NCBI RefSeq assembly: GCF_000974445.1
Contig: NZ_BBOJ01000019.1
Span: 62,001 to 126,000 of the forward strand
DNA: 64,000 nt
DNA from: Lentzea aerocolonigenes
Lineage (GTDB): Bacteria; Actinomycetota; Actinomycetes; Mycobacteriales; Pseudonocardiaceae
Direction: 5' to 3'
Under the pieces are notes generated by a model. That model searched no databases and had not been told where the DNA came from. It was given only the letters and a program-made list of their open reading frames with translations. The translations under genes and the position numbers were made by a program. Every line of letters starts with the position of its first letter. Position 1 is the first letter of the stretch. Below are positions 27,642-35,807 of the stretch, piece after piece.

Positions 27642-28544
27642 ATGCGAGCACTCCAGTTCACCCAGCACGGACCCGCCGACGTGCTGCACGTCGCCGAAGT
27701 CGCGGAACCGCACGCCGGCCCCGGACAGATCCGCATCGCGGTGCGCGCCTCTGGTGTCACCCCCGCCGACGCCGGGCTGCGCGCGGGACGGTTCGGCACG
27801 GCGGTGCCGCTGCCGCACGTGCCCGGCGTGGACGCGGCCGGCGTCGTCGACGAGATCGGCGCGGGCGTCACCGGCGTGCAGCTGGGCGACGAGGTCTTCG
27901 GGATGGTCGACCTGGCCCGGCTCGGCGGCGCCAACGCCGAGCACGCGGTGCTGGCCGGGTGGGCGCCGAAGCCGGCGGCCCTGAGCTGGGAGCAGGCAGG
28001 TGGTGCCGCGGCCAACGTGGAGACCGCCACCAGGGCGTTGGACCTGCTCGGCGTGCGCGACGGCGTGACGTTGCTCATCGCGGGCGCGGCGGGCGGCGTC
28101 GGCACGGTCGCCATCCAGCTGGCCACCGCACGAGGTGCGACGGTGATCGGCACGGCAGGCCCGGCGACCCAGGACTTCGTCGCGGGACTGGGCGCCGAAC
28201 CCGTCGTCTACGGCGAGGGCCTGGCCGACCGGGTCGGCAAGCCCGATGCCGTGCTGCACTGCGCCGGCACTGTCGGAGACCTGGTGGCGATCGCGGGCTC
28301 ACCGGACCGCGTGCTGACGATCTCCGACCTGTCCGGCGAGCACGGCGTCCGGCTGACCCACACGGCAGCCGGGCCCGGCGCGGACCCGCAGGCGCTGCAC
28401 GGCCTCGCGATCGCCGCGGAACTCGCCGGGAAAGGCGCCTTCACCGTGCCGCTGGCCGGCGTCTTCCCGCTGGAGGACGGCCGGGCCGCGCACGAGCTGA
28501 GCGAGACCGGCCACGCCCACGGCAAGATCGTCCTCGTCAACTGA
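27642..28544 (+). CDS. NADPH:quinone oxidoreductase-like MDR protein
   Basis: 300-residue medium-chain dehydrogenase/reductase without structural zinc cysteines. It shows VPGVDAAGVVDEIGAGVTGVQ and the nucleotide-binding GAAGGVGTVAIQLATA, with GHAHGKIVLVN at the C-terminus. It probably reduces quinones or enals with NADPH. The divergent TetR gene is the likely regulator. A strong terminator follows directly. Confidence 0.92.
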   Translation: MRALQFTQHGPADVLHVAEVAEPHAGPGQIRIAVRASGVTPADAGLRAGRFGTAVPLPHVPGVDAAGVVDEIGAGVTGVQLGDEVFGMVDLARLGGANAEHAVLAGWAPKPAALSWEQAGGAAANVETATRALDLLGVRDGVTLLIAGAAGGVGTVAIQLATARGATVIGTAGPATQDFVAGLGAEPVVYGEGLADRVGKPDAVLHCAGTVGDLVAIAGSPDRVLTISDLSGEHGVRLTHTAAGPGADPQALHGLAIAAELAGKGAFTVPLAGVFPLEDGRAAHELSETGHAHGKIVLVN

Positions 28545-28545
28545 G

Positions 28546-28579
28546 GAAGCGCTGCGGCACCGGGGTGCCGCAGCGCTTC
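28546..28579. terminator. Terminator between convergent oxidoreductase and S1 protease genes
   Basis: GAAGCGCTGCGGCAC pairs perfectly with GTGCCGCAGCGCTTC around a short CGGG loop. It begins 1 bp after the oxidoreductase stop and can serve both convergent genes. Confidence 0.85.
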
Positions 28580-28610
28580 ACAGGTGGAGCCGGGAGAGCG
28601 TGCCGACCGA

Positions 28611-29762
28611 TCAGCCGGTCACGAGGCGCAGGCCGTAGCGGGACAGGATCGGGTTCACCGGCTGGAAGTACGTGGTGCCGCCGGAGGTGCAGTTGCCGGA
28701 ACCGCCGGACGTCACGCCCTGGGCCTGACCGAAGCCGGAGCCCGCCACCCACGAACCACCGGAGTCACCGGGCTCCGCGCAGGCGTTGGTGCGGGTGAGG
28801 CCGCGGACCGTGCCCTGCGGGTAGCTCACCGTCTGGTTCTTGGCCTGGACGGTGCCGCAGCGCCAGCCGGTGGTCGAGCCGGAGCGGCAGATCTGCGCGC
28901 CGACGGCCGCCTCGGACGAGCCCTTGACGATCACGTTCGCGCCGCCGTAGCGGTTCACCCACGGCCGCGGCGTCCAGTTCGCGTTGGTCCGCACCCACGA
29001 GTAGTCGTTGCCGGGGAAGGTCGAACCGGCGAACGTGCCGGCCGCGACGCGGTTGTAGCCGGAGACGGCCGTGCCCGTGGTGCCGCAGTGGCCCGCGGTC
29101 ACGAAGCCGCCCTGGACGGAGAAGCCGAGCGAGCAGCGGCCGCCGCCCATGTAGATGGCGTCGCCACCGCGCAGGTCGTACAGCGGTGTCGGGTTCTCGG
29201 TGACCTCCTCGACCGTGACGGCCGAGCCGAGCGACTTCGCGGTGGCGATGAACTTCTCCGCCGCCGCGTCGCGGGTGTTCTTGTTGACCTCGACGACGAC
29301 GCTGTTGGACTTCTCGTCCACGCGCCAGCTGGTGATCGCCGAGGGGGCGCTCATGAGGTCGAGCACCGACTTGGTGCCGTTGAGCTGAGTGAGCGAGTTC
29401 TTGACGACCTTGACGTCGGCTCCGGTCACGGAGAGTCCCGACTTGGTCACGGCGACGGTGAGCTTCCCGCTCGCCTGGTCGATCCAGGCTCCGCCGAACG
29501 CGTCACCGAGAGAGGCCTTCGCCTGCTCGGCGAGTTCGCTCGACCTCTGGTCACTGGCCATCCGGACGCGCGCCTGCTCAGCGTTCAGGCCCAAATCACG
29601 CTGGACCGCTTGGAGCAATTCGGCCGGGTAGCTCTCCGTGTCGGAACCGGTTGGGGCGACTGGTGCGGCAGAGGCGCCAAACGCCGGTACGCTGAGAGCA
29701 GTCACGACTCCGGTGGCGAGCAACACGGCACCGGTAATACGGGCCGCACTCGTGCGGTTCAT
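28611..29762 (-). CDS. Secreted S1-family serine protease (streptogrisin/alpha-lytic type)
   Basis: 383-residue preproprotein. Signal peptide at about 1-32, pro-domain (about 45-195, including an alpha-lytic protease prodomain pattern), and mature chymotrypsin-fold protease starting near residue 198 (DLRGGDAIYMGGGRCSLGF). The catalytic triad is H225 (TAGHC), D253 (GNDYSW) and S334 (GDSGGSW); three Cys pairs fit the disulfides C210-C226, C292-C302 and C328 to the C-terminal Cys. It is exported and self-processing. The 5' leader has a hairpin just before the start. Confidence 0.95.
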   Translation of the reverse strand: MNRTSAARITGAVLLATGVVTALSVPAFGASAAPVAPTGSDTESYPAELLQAVQRDLGLNAEQARVRMASDQRSSELAEQAKASLGDAFGGAWIDQASGKLTVAVTKSGLSVTGADVKVVKNSLTQLNGTKSVLDLMSAPSAITSWRVDEKSNSVVVEVNKNTRDAAAEKFIATAKSLGSAVTVEEVTENPTPLYDLRGGDAIYMGGGRCSLGFSVQGGFVTAGHCGTTGTAVSGYNRVAAGTFAGSTFPGNDYSWVRTNANWTPRPWVNRYGGANVIVKGSSEAAVGAQICRSGSTTGWRCGTVQAKNQTVSYPQGTVRGLTRTNACAEPGDSGGSWVAGSGFGQAQGVTSGGSGNCTSGGTTYFQPVNPILSRYGLRLVTG

Positions 29763-30121
29763 CAGACGTCTCCCTCACTTTCGGGTGCAGGGGAACCCGA
29801 GAGATCGGTTGCAGGGACCTCTCTCGGGGGCTCTAGGGGGACGGGTGGTGGGGCGGCGGCAGGGGTCGCCCCACCCCTCCAATCCCCAGTTCTGGCGCGT
29901 CTCTTTCGAAGGCGCAGCGCTCAAGTGGTCCTTCCACGAGCCTCATTGCGCCCCCTTCCGGCCTCATTTGGACCGAATCTTTCGCCCGTTCGAGTGACGT
30001 TATGGGCCTGTTATCTATGACGCCCGACCTCGACCGTGGACGAAGTGTGTCACAGCTCACGACAGATCAACTGCGGTGCGTAGCAATTGACAGTTAACTG
30101 TCGCTCAAAGTGATGACGTGA
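29763..30121 (-). other. Non-coding region upstream of S1 protease
   Basis: This 359-bp gap has no supported gene. Features read for the minus-strand protease transcript: a 9-bp hairpin (29796-29828), a second stem GTGGGGCG/CGCCCCAC (about 29850-29876), and further out the perfect 14-bp palindrome GACAGTTAACTGTC (30089-30102), which could be a regulator site or the end of the next gene's transcript. The A+T-richer stretch at 30000-30060 probably carries the protease promoter. Confidence 0.5.
29796..29828 (-). promoter_or_regulatory. Leader hairpin before S1 protease start
   Basis: CCCGAGAGA (29796-29804) is perfectly complementary to TCTCTCGGG (29820-29828). It lies 34 bp upstream of the ATG, within the 5' leader, where it could affect translation or mRNA stability. 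The role is inferred. Confidence 0.5.
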
Positions 30122-30616
30122 TCACCGAATGGGGTCGACAGTTGACGAGGGTTTAGAGCTGTCGGTCGGCTGTCCGGAACCTGTCGACGACGTGGGCGGT
30201 CCGGTCGTCGTGGTGCTTTCGGTCGGCGACTGACTGGACGTGCTCGGCGGGACCGTAACGGTGATCGTCTCGGTCTTCGTCGTCTCGGTGCGGGTCTCGG
30301 TGTGCGTGCTCGTGGACGTCGTGGGTTCGCCGGGGTCGGCCGTGACGGGTTTGCCGGTGACGAGCTGGACGCTCGTCGCGGTGAGGACAGTCACCACGAA
30401 GACCAGCAGGCCTCCGACCGCGATGACCTGCCAACGCTTCTCGCGTTCCATCGACCGTTGGTAGAACGCGGCGCCCACAGTGGTCACCACGCTCGCGAGG
30501 ACCGCACCCACGATGGTGCCGACGACGTTGAGGCGAAGGCTCAGCACGGCCGCGGTGACGGCGGCGAGCACACTCGCGACGAGCTTGACGGGGGTGATCT
30601 TCTCCTTATCAGCCAT
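30122..30616 (-). CDS. Two-helix membrane protein with Ser/Thr-rich tail
   Basis: 164 residues. Two transmembrane helices (about 10-50 as a hairpin and about 63-85) surround a short basic loop (QRSMEREKRW). The C-terminal ~70 residues are almost entirely Thr, Ser, Pro and Glu (for example TETRTETTKTETITVTVPP), a likely wall-spanning or glycosylated tail. The start at ATG 30616 gives MADKEKITPVKLVASVLAAV. No known family was recognised. It is divergent from the dehydratase pair by 63 bp. Confidence 0.75.
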   Translation of the reverse strand: MADKEKITPVKLVASVLAAVTAAVLSLRLNVVGTIVGAVLASVVTTVGAAFYQRSMEREKRWQVIAVGGLLVFVVTVLTATSVQLVTGKPVTADPGEPTTSTSTHTETRTETTKTETITVTVPPSTSSQSPTESTTTTGPPTSSTGSGQPTDSSKPSSTVDPIR

Positions 30617-30679
30617 GACACACGTAGGACGTTGGGCACAGTTCACCGGTTGTGCCCCGGTGACGTGCATCATCGACAC

Positions 30680-31612
30680 ATGCGCTTGGTGACCCTCGAA
30701 GACGTCCACGCGGCCGCCGCCGCGATCGCGCCGCACGTGGTGCGCACTCCGTTGCTGCCCTTCGACTCCGGCCTGTCGATCAAGCCCGAGTGCCTCCAGC
30801 CGATCGGGGCGTTCAAGCAGCGCGGCGCGGTGAACGCGTTGTCCCGCATACCTTCCGAGGACCGGGCGCGCGGTGTCGTGGCGTATTCGAGCGGTAACCA
30901 CGCGCAAGCGGTCGCGTACGCCGCCAAGATGCTCGGCATGCCCGCGGCGATCGTCGTGCCGGAGAACACGCCACAGCTGAAGATCGACGCGACGCGCGCA
31001 CACGGCGCCGAGGTGTTCGTCGTCGGCATCACCGAACGGGAGTCGCGCGCCGCCGAACTGGTGGAGGAGCGCAAGGCGACGCTCATCCCGCCGTTCGACC
31101 ACCCGGACGTGATCGCGGGCCAGGGCACGATCGGCCTGGAGATCTGCGCCGACTTCCCCGACGTGGCAACGATCCTGGTGCCGGTGAGCGGCGGCGGGCT
31201 CATCGCGGGCGTCGCGACGGCCGTGAAGTCCTTGCGCCCCAACGTCCGCGTGATCGGTGTCGAACCTGAACTGGCCTCCGACGCCGCCGCTTCGTTCACC
31301 GCGGGCTCGCTCGTCCGGTGGGACGCGCACGACCGCGCCCGCACCATCGCCGACGGCCTGCGCGCCGAACCGTCCGAGCTGACCTGGGCGCACATCCACG
31401 AGTACGTGGACGACATCATCACCGTGTCCGAGGAAGAGATCCGCGACGCGGTGAAGCAGATCGCCCGCCGCACCCGGATCGTGTCGGAGACCAGCGGAGC
31501 CGTTCCCGTCGCGGCGTACCTGAACCGCTCGCTGCCCGCCGGCCCGGCGGTCGCCGTGGTGTCGGGCGGCAACATCGAGCCGAAGCTGTTCGCGGAACTG
31601 ATCTCCGGGTGA
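30680..31612 (+). CDS. Threonine/serine dehydratase-like PLP enzyme, copy 1
   Basis: 310-residue fold-type II PLP enzyme. The Schiff-base lysine is in GAFKQRGA (K46), the phosphate and substrate loops are SSGNHAQAVAYAA and VSGGGLIAGVATA, and the C-terminal SGG segment binds the PLP ring nitrogen. It lacks the ACT regulatory domain of biosynthetic IlvA, so it is a catabolic-type dehydratase or a serine racemase-like protein. The next gene is a close paralog that starts within its stop codon (GTGA), a tandem duplication. Confidence 0.93.
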   Translation: MRLVTLEDVHAAAAAIAPHVVRTPLLPFDSGLSIKPECLQPIGAFKQRGAVNALSRIPSEDRARGVVAYSSGNHAQAVAYAAKMLGMPAAIVVPENTPQLKIDATRAHGAEVFVVGITERESRAAELVEERKATLIPPFDHPDVIAGQGTIGLEICADFPDVATILVPVSGGGLIAGVATAVKSLRPNVRVIGVEPELASDAAASFTAGSLVRWDAHDRARTIADGLRAEPSELTWAHIHEYVDDIITVSEEEIRDAVKQIARRTRIVSETSGAVPVAAYLNRSLPAGPAVAVVSGGNIEPKLFAELISG

Positions 31613-32517
31613 TCACGCTCGACGACGTCTGTGCGGCCGCGACGGTGATCGCGCCACACGTGGTGCGCACGCCGCTGCTGCCGTTCGGCGCGGGCTGGCT
31701 GAAGCCGGAGTCGCTGCAGCCGATCGGCGCGTTCAAGCTCCGCGGCGCGCTGAACGCGTTGGCGCGCTTGGAGAACCGCTCGAACGGCGTCGTCGCCTAC
31801 TCCAGCGGCAACCACGCCCAGGCGGTGGCGTTCGCGGCCAGGCTGCACGGCGTCCCGGCCGCGATCGTGATGCCGGACAACACACCGGCGGTCAAGATCG
31901 AGGCCACGAAAGCGCTGGGAGCAGAGGTCTTCATCGTCGGCATCACCGAACGCGTCGAACGGGCGCAGGCACTCGTCGCCGAACGCGGCGCCGCGCTGAT
32001 CCCGCCGTTCGACCACCCCGACGTGATCGCGGGCCAGGGCACGATCGGCCTGGAGATCCTGGAGGACCTGCCCGACGTCGGCTCCGTCGTGGTGCCGATG
32101 TCCGGCGGCGGACTGATCTCCGGCGTCGCCACGGCGATCAAGGCGCTGCGCCCGGACGTCCGCGTGATCGGCGCCGAGCCCGCACTGGCGGCCGACATCG
32201 CCGACTCGCTGCGCAAGGGTTCGGTAGTGCGCTGGGACCCCAACGAGCGCGCGCGCACTGTCGCGGACGCGTTGCGGGACGAGCCGTCGGAACTGACCTG
32301 GGCGCACATCAGCGAGTTCGTGGACGACGTGATCACCGTGACGGAGGACGAGATCCTGGCGGCGGTGGCCGACCTCGCGCGACGTGCCCGGCTGGTCGCC
32401 GAGCCCAGCGGCGCCGTCGCGGTCGCGGCCCAGGCGAAGGTCGGGGGCGGGGTCGCCATCGTGTCCGGTGGCAACGTCGACCCGGCGCTGCTCGCTTCAG
32501 TCCTGACGAGAGGCTGA
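31609..32517 (+). CDS. Threonine/serine dehydratase-like PLP enzyme, copy 2
   Basis: 302 residues, collinear with copy 1 throughout and clearly similar by eye (for example IAPHVVRTPLLPF, SSGNHAQAVAFAARLHG, LIPPFDHPDVIAGQGTIGLEI shared or nearly so). PLP lysine K43 in GAFKLRGA. All active-site segments are intact, so both copies should be functional. The start is GTG 31609, coupled to copy 1 by a 4-bp overlap. The intergenic DNA after its stop contains the remains of a third C-terminus. Confidence 0.93.
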   Translation: MITLDDVCAAATVIAPHVVRTPLLPFGAGWLKPESLQPIGAFKLRGALNALARLENRSNGVVAYSSGNHAQAVAFAARLHGVPAAIVMPDNTPAVKIEATKALGAEVFIVGITERVERAQALVAERGAALIPPFDHPDVIAGQGTIGLEILEDLPDVGSVVVPMSGGGLISGVATAIKALRPDVRVIGAEPALAADIADSLRKGSVVRWDPNERARTVADALRDEPSELTWAHISEFVDDVITVTEDEILAAVADLARRARLVAEPSGAVAVAAQAKVGGGVAIVSGGNVDPALLASVLTRG

Positions 32518-32523
32518 GGCGGG

Positions 32524-32611
32524 AACAACGATCACGTGGGCCGGCGTGACGGTGGCGGCCGAGGCTGGTGGCGACGTCGACCCGGACCTACTCGCCCGAG
32601 TCCTGAGCTGA
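32524..32611 (+). pseudogene. Relic 3' end of a third dehydratase copy
   Basis: In one frame this segment reads VTVAAEAGGDVDPDLLARVLS then stop (32548-32611), matching the end of copy 2 (VAVAAQAK, GGNVDPALLASVL). At DNA level 32567-32606 repeats 32467-32506 with several changes, and CGATCACGTGGGCC recurs at 32529 and 32623. It thus looks like a tandem duplication of about 95-100 bp across the boundary between copy 2 and the convergent methyltransferase gene, or the rest of a deleted third paralog. Confidence 0.7.
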
Positions 32612-33373
32612 GAGCCGTTCGGCGATCACGTGGGCCAGCGCGGCCACCCGGCGGTACGGGTCGGTCGCGCCGGCCCGTTCCTCGCACTCCAGCAACGTCG
32701 TGAGGTCGCCGGGCACCTCGGCGTCGGTGTCCGCGGCATCGGTGAACACCCGCACGCCGTACCAGGCGCGCACGGACATCTGCCGGGCCGCGAGCGAAGC
32801 GATCAGGTCGTCGACGCGGTCCGCGCGGGCGGTCACACCGATGCGGTTGTCGTAGCACGAGCTCTCGAACGCCCGGAGCGTCGCGTCCCAGTCGCCGAGC
32901 AGCCCAGGCCGCATCGCCAGCGCGTCGCCGTTGCGGACCAGCAGCGACAGCACGCCTCCTGGTCGGACGAGTCTCGCCAGGTCGTCCAGCAGCGGCTCCG
33001 GATCGGCGAAGTACATCAGCACGCCGTGGCAGAGCACGACGTCGAAGCGCTCAGTGAACAGCGAACCCAGGTTCCGGACGTCGTCCTCGACCGTCCTCAC
33101 CCGGTCCCTGACGGTCGCCTGCTCACCGTCCAGTGCGCGCCGGAGCTCGGCGAGCAGAGCCTGAGACGAGTCCACACCCGTCACGTGGTGCCCGGCCTGT
33201 GCGAGCCGCAGCATCTGCGTGCCCTGACCACATCCGACGTCCAGCACGCGCAACGGTGCCCGCGCCGGGATGTGGGCCGCCAGCTGCCGGGACACCAGTT
33301 CCTGCCGGACGACCTGCCGCAGCGTGCCCAGACGAGCGCGCCACCGCTCCTCGCCCGCCGCGAACCCCGTCAT
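32588..33373 (-). CDS. SAM-dependent methyltransferase (class I)
   Basis: 261 residues. Motif I is LRVLDVGCGQGTQMLRLA, the acidic residue ending strand beta-2 is in VTGVDSS, motif II/III is FDVVLCHGVLMYF, and LVRPGGVLSLLVRN is typical of the post-motif region. It resembles CmoM/SmtA-like or UbiE-like methyltransferases, but the substrate is unknown. ATG 33373 lies 4 bp after the MFS stop, so dasR-MFS-methyltransferase appear to be one transcript. Its last residues fall within the tandem DNA duplication at 32.5 kb. Confidence 0.88.
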   Translation of the reverse strand: MTGFAAGEERWRARLGTLRQVVRQELVSRQLAAHIPARAPLRVLDVGCGQGTQMLRLAQAGHHVTGVDSSQALLAELRRALDGEQATVRDRVRTVEDDVRNLGSLFTERFDVVLCHGVLMYFADPEPLLDDLARLVRPGGVLSLLVRNGDALAMRPGLLGDWDATLRAFESSCYDNRIGVTARADRVDDLIASLAARQMSVRAWYGVRVFTDAADTDAEVPGDLTTLLECEERAGATDPYRRVAALAHVIAERLSAQDSGE

Positions 33374-33377
33374 CGCG

Positions 33378-34832
33378 TTAGTGGTGCGCGCTGCCCGAGC
33401 GGACGTGCGTCGGCGGACCCTCGACGCCGCAGTGCAGGCACTCGCCGGGGTGCGGGTTGTCGGGCTGCTCGTGCTCTGTGGACAGCACGCCGTTGTCGAC
33501 GCCGATCGCGAGCAGACCACCGATGATCGCGGCGACCGCGCACAGCACCAGGGCCATCTGCCAGCCCTCGGTCATCACGGCCGGGTTCGCGTAGTCCTCG
33601 CCGACCAGGCCGACGGCCGCGGGCAGCACGGCCATCGCGAGCAGGCTGCCGGTGCGGGCCACGGCGTTGTTGACGCCGGACGCGACGCCCGCGTGGTGGT
33701 CGGGTGCCGAGGCCAGCACCGTCGCGGTGACCGGGGCGACCACGACGGCCAGGCCGATGCCGAACACCAGGACGCCCGGCAGCACGCCGAACAGGTACGA
33801 GGCACCCGGCACGGCGTTGCGCAGCAGGAGCATGCCCAGGCCGACCAGGATCGGGCCCGCGATCAGCTGCAGGCGCGGGCCGTGGCGCTGGGCGAGCTTC
33901 CCGGACGTCGACGACGCCAGCAGCATGATGATCGTGATCGGCACGCTGGCCAGGCCCGACGCCGTCGGCGAGTAGCCCAGCGAGATCTGCAGCTGCAGGA
34001 CCAGGAGCACCATCACGCCACCGAGCGCGGCGTAGACGAGGAACGTCAGAATGTTGGAAAGTAGGAACGTTCTATTGTTGAACAATTCTACAGGGACCAA
34101 CGGGTCGCTCGACCGCTTCTGCAGCACGCCGAACACGACCATCGCGAGCAATCCGAGGATTGTCACAACGTAGGATTGTTCAACAATCCCACCAGTCAAC
34201 AAGGCGAGCCCCGCCGCACCGACCAGCGCGGACAGGTAGTTCGGGTGCCCAGCCGAGTCGTCGCGAGACTCCGGCACGAACCGCAGCGCCATCCACACGC
34301 ACAGGAGGGCGACCGGCAAGTTCACCAGGAACGCGAGCCGCCACGACCACGCCTGCACGAGCAGCCCGCCGACCAACGGCCCGACGGCGGTCGCCACCCC
34401 GGAGAGCCCCGACCACGCGCCGATCGCCCGCGACCGGTCCTCCCGGTTGAACGACGACTGCAGGATGGCCAACGCACCAGGGGTGAGCAAAGCCGCGCCC
34501 ACACCCTGCAGAACGCGCGCGGCCACCAGCACCGGCACGTTCCACGCGGCACCGCACAGCAGCGAGGCGACGCCGAACCACACCACGCCGATCACGTAGA
34601 CCCGGCGCCGCCCGAACCTGTCGCCGAGCGAACCGGCGATCAGGATCAGCGAGGCGAGCGCGAGCAGGTACCCGTTCAGGATCCACTGCAGGTCGGTGAC
34701 CGACGCGGTGAACTCCGCGCCGATCCGGGGCAGCGCCACGTTGACGATCGTGCCGTCGAGCATCGCCATGCCCGAGCCGAGGATCGTCGTGGCGAGCACC
34801 GCGCGAGCGCGCGGTGTGCCCCAGGCGATCAA
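33378..34832 (-). CDS. MFS drug/H+ antiporter, DHA2 (14-TMS) family
   Basis: 484-residue multidrug-type efflux pump with about 14 transmembrane helices. Motifs include LDGTIVNVALPRIGAEF in helix 1, GSLGDRFGRRRVY (motif A), RVLQGVGAALLTPGALAIL (motif C-like) and a short hydrophilic C-terminus (HCGVEGPPTHVRSGSAHH). The start is TTG 34832, overlapping the dasR stop by 4 bp. Two copies of the dispersed ATTGTT-AACAAT palindrome lie inside it (34074-34086 and 34173-34189), encoding ELFNNRT and IVEQS. Its substrate may be an aminosugar-related or antibiotic compound; this is inference from the coupling to dasR. Confidence 0.93.
   Translation of the reverse strand: MIAWGTPRARAVLATTILGSGMAMLDGTIVNVALPRIGAEFTASVTDLQWILNGYLLALASLILIAGSLGDRFGRRRVYVIGVVWFGVASLLCGAAWNVPVLVAARVLQGVGAALLTPGALAILQSSFNREDRSRAIGAWSGLSGVATAVGPLVGGLLVQAWSWRLAFLVNLPVALLCVWMALRFVPESRDDSAGHPNYLSALVGAAGLALLTGGIVEQSYVVTILGLLAMVVFGVLQKRSSDPLVPVELFNNRTFLLSNILTFLVYAALGGVMVLLVLQLQISLGYSPTASGLASVPITIIMLLASSTSGKLAQRHGPRLQLIAGPILVGLGMLLLRNAVPGASYLFGVLPGVLVFGIGLAVVVAPVTATVLASAPDHHAGVASGVNNAVARTGSLLAMAVLPAAVGLVGEDYANPAVMTEGWQMALVLCAVAAIIGGLLAIGVDNGVLSTEHEQPDNPHPGECLHCGVEGPPTHVRSGSAHH
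34074..34086. repeat. Dispersed palindrome ATTGTTGAACAAT, copy in MFS gene
   Basis: 13-bp odd palindrome (ATTGTT-G-AACAAT). It sits within the MFS coding sequence and encodes part of VELFNNRTF. The same core recurs in thiO and the subtilase. Confidence 0.85.
34173..34189. repeat. Dispersed palindrome GGATTGTTCAACAATCC, copy in MFS gene
   Basis: A perfect 17-bp palindrome around a central C, the longest version in this window. It encodes part of GGIVEQSYV in the MFS protein. Confidence 0.88.
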
Positions 34833-35584
34833 GACGGTCGATTCAGCGTGGCGACGAACTTGTACCGGTCACCGCGGTAGACCGAACGCACCCACTCGAT
34901 GGGGTTGCCCTCGGTGTCGAAGGAGTGCCGCGACAGCAGCAGCATCGGCAGGCCGATGTCCGCGCCGAGCAGCTCCGCCTCTTCCGGCGAGGCCAACGCC
35001 GTCTCGATCGTCTCCTCGGCGTGGCCCATCTCGACGCCGAACCGCTCGGACAGCACCTGGTACAGCGACGCACCGGGCGCCAGGTACCGCCGCAGCCCGC
35101 GGAACCGGCCGAGCGCGAGGTGGGTCGTCTCGATCGCCATCGGCTCGTTGTCGGCGAGACGCAGGCGGTGCAGCCGCAGCACCTTGGCGCCGGGCCGCAC
35201 GCCGAGCAGCCGCGCGAGCTCGGCCTCGGCCGGCATCTCGGAGGCCTCGATCAGCTTCGACGACGGCACGCGGCCCTGGGCGCGCATGTCCTCTGTGTAC
35301 GAAGACAGCTGCAACCTCTGGGCGACCTTGGGTTCCGCCGCGAAGGTGCCCTTGCCCTGCACACGGAGCAGGCGGCCTTCCACCGTCAGCTCGGCGAGCG
35401 CCTGGCGAACGGTCGTCCTGGAGACGTCGAACTCCGCTGCCAGCGACCGTTCCGTCGGGATCGGTGAACCAGGCGGCAACGCCCTCAACAGGTCGAGCAG
35501 GTGCCGCTTGAGACCCCAGTACTTCGGTTCGCGCTGTGCACGCGTCCTGGCGTCCACGCCTGATGCAGGCGTCGTCTCCAGCAT
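34829..35584 (-). CDS. dasR: DasR-like GntR/HutC-family GlcNAc regulator
   Basis: 251 residues. N-terminal winged helix-turn-helix (about 20-85: PIPTERSLAAEFDVSRTTVRQALAELTVEGRLLRVQGKGTF) and a C-terminal UTRA effector domain, in which a phosphosugar such as GlcN-6-P would bind. It lies divergent from dasA-like genes whose promoter carries a dre operator, the DasR arrangement of Streptomyces. The start is ATG 35584, preceded by GAGGAGG. The stop overlaps the TTG of a downstream MFS gene, which is unusual. It is expected to repress chitin/GlcNAc uptake genes. Confidence 0.92.
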   Translation of the reverse strand: MLETTPASGVDARTRAQREPKYWGLKRHLLDLLRALPPGSPIPTERSLAAEFDVSRTTVRQALAELTVEGRLLRVQGKGTFAAEPKVAQRLQLSSYTEDMRAQGRVPSSKLIEASEMPAEAELARLLGVRPGAKVLRLHRLRLADNEPMAIETTHLALGRFRGLRRYLAPGASLYQVLSERFGVEMGHAEETIETALASPEEAELLGADIGLPMLLLSRHSFDTEGNPIEWVRSVYRGDRYKFVATLNRPS

Positions 35585-35710
35585 GGCCTCCTCCTCGCAC
35601 TCCACGTCACGCCACACAAGGATGCCTTGTCCGTGTCGATTCGTGCGTTCGAACCCCCGCCAATCGACACGAAATTGGTCCGATGACTCCGCAACGCTTT
35701 GGCAACGCGC

Positions 35711-35716
35711 TTGACA
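35711..35716 (+). promoter_or_regulatory. Candidate -35 box of dasA promoter
   Basis: TTGACA is a perfect -35 hexamer, followed after about 17 bp by a weak -10 (around 35734-35739). This places transcription start just before the dre site, so bound DasR would block the polymerase. The -10 is not convincing. Confidence 0.45.
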
Positions 35717-35746
35717 GGACCGGTGACGCAGCACACGCTGTTCCGC

Positions 35747-35762
35747 ATTGGTCTACACCACT
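35747..35762. promoter_or_regulatory. dre site (DasR operator) upstream of dasA
   Basis: ATTGGTCTACACCACT matches the DasR-responsive element AGTGGTCTAGACCACT in 13 of 16 positions, including TGGTCTA-ACCA. It lies 46 bp upstream of the dasA start, downstream of a TTGACA box. Confidence 0.88.
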
Positions 35763-35807
35763 TGGGCGTTCCGGCCGAGGGGCCGGGCTTGCTGAAAGGG
35801 CGCGACT

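Noticed and set aside
27593..27643. TetR gene starting at ATG 27643
   Set aside because: This would overlap the divergent oxidoreductase start codon and leave no promoter; the GTG at 27592 gives a normal TetR length.
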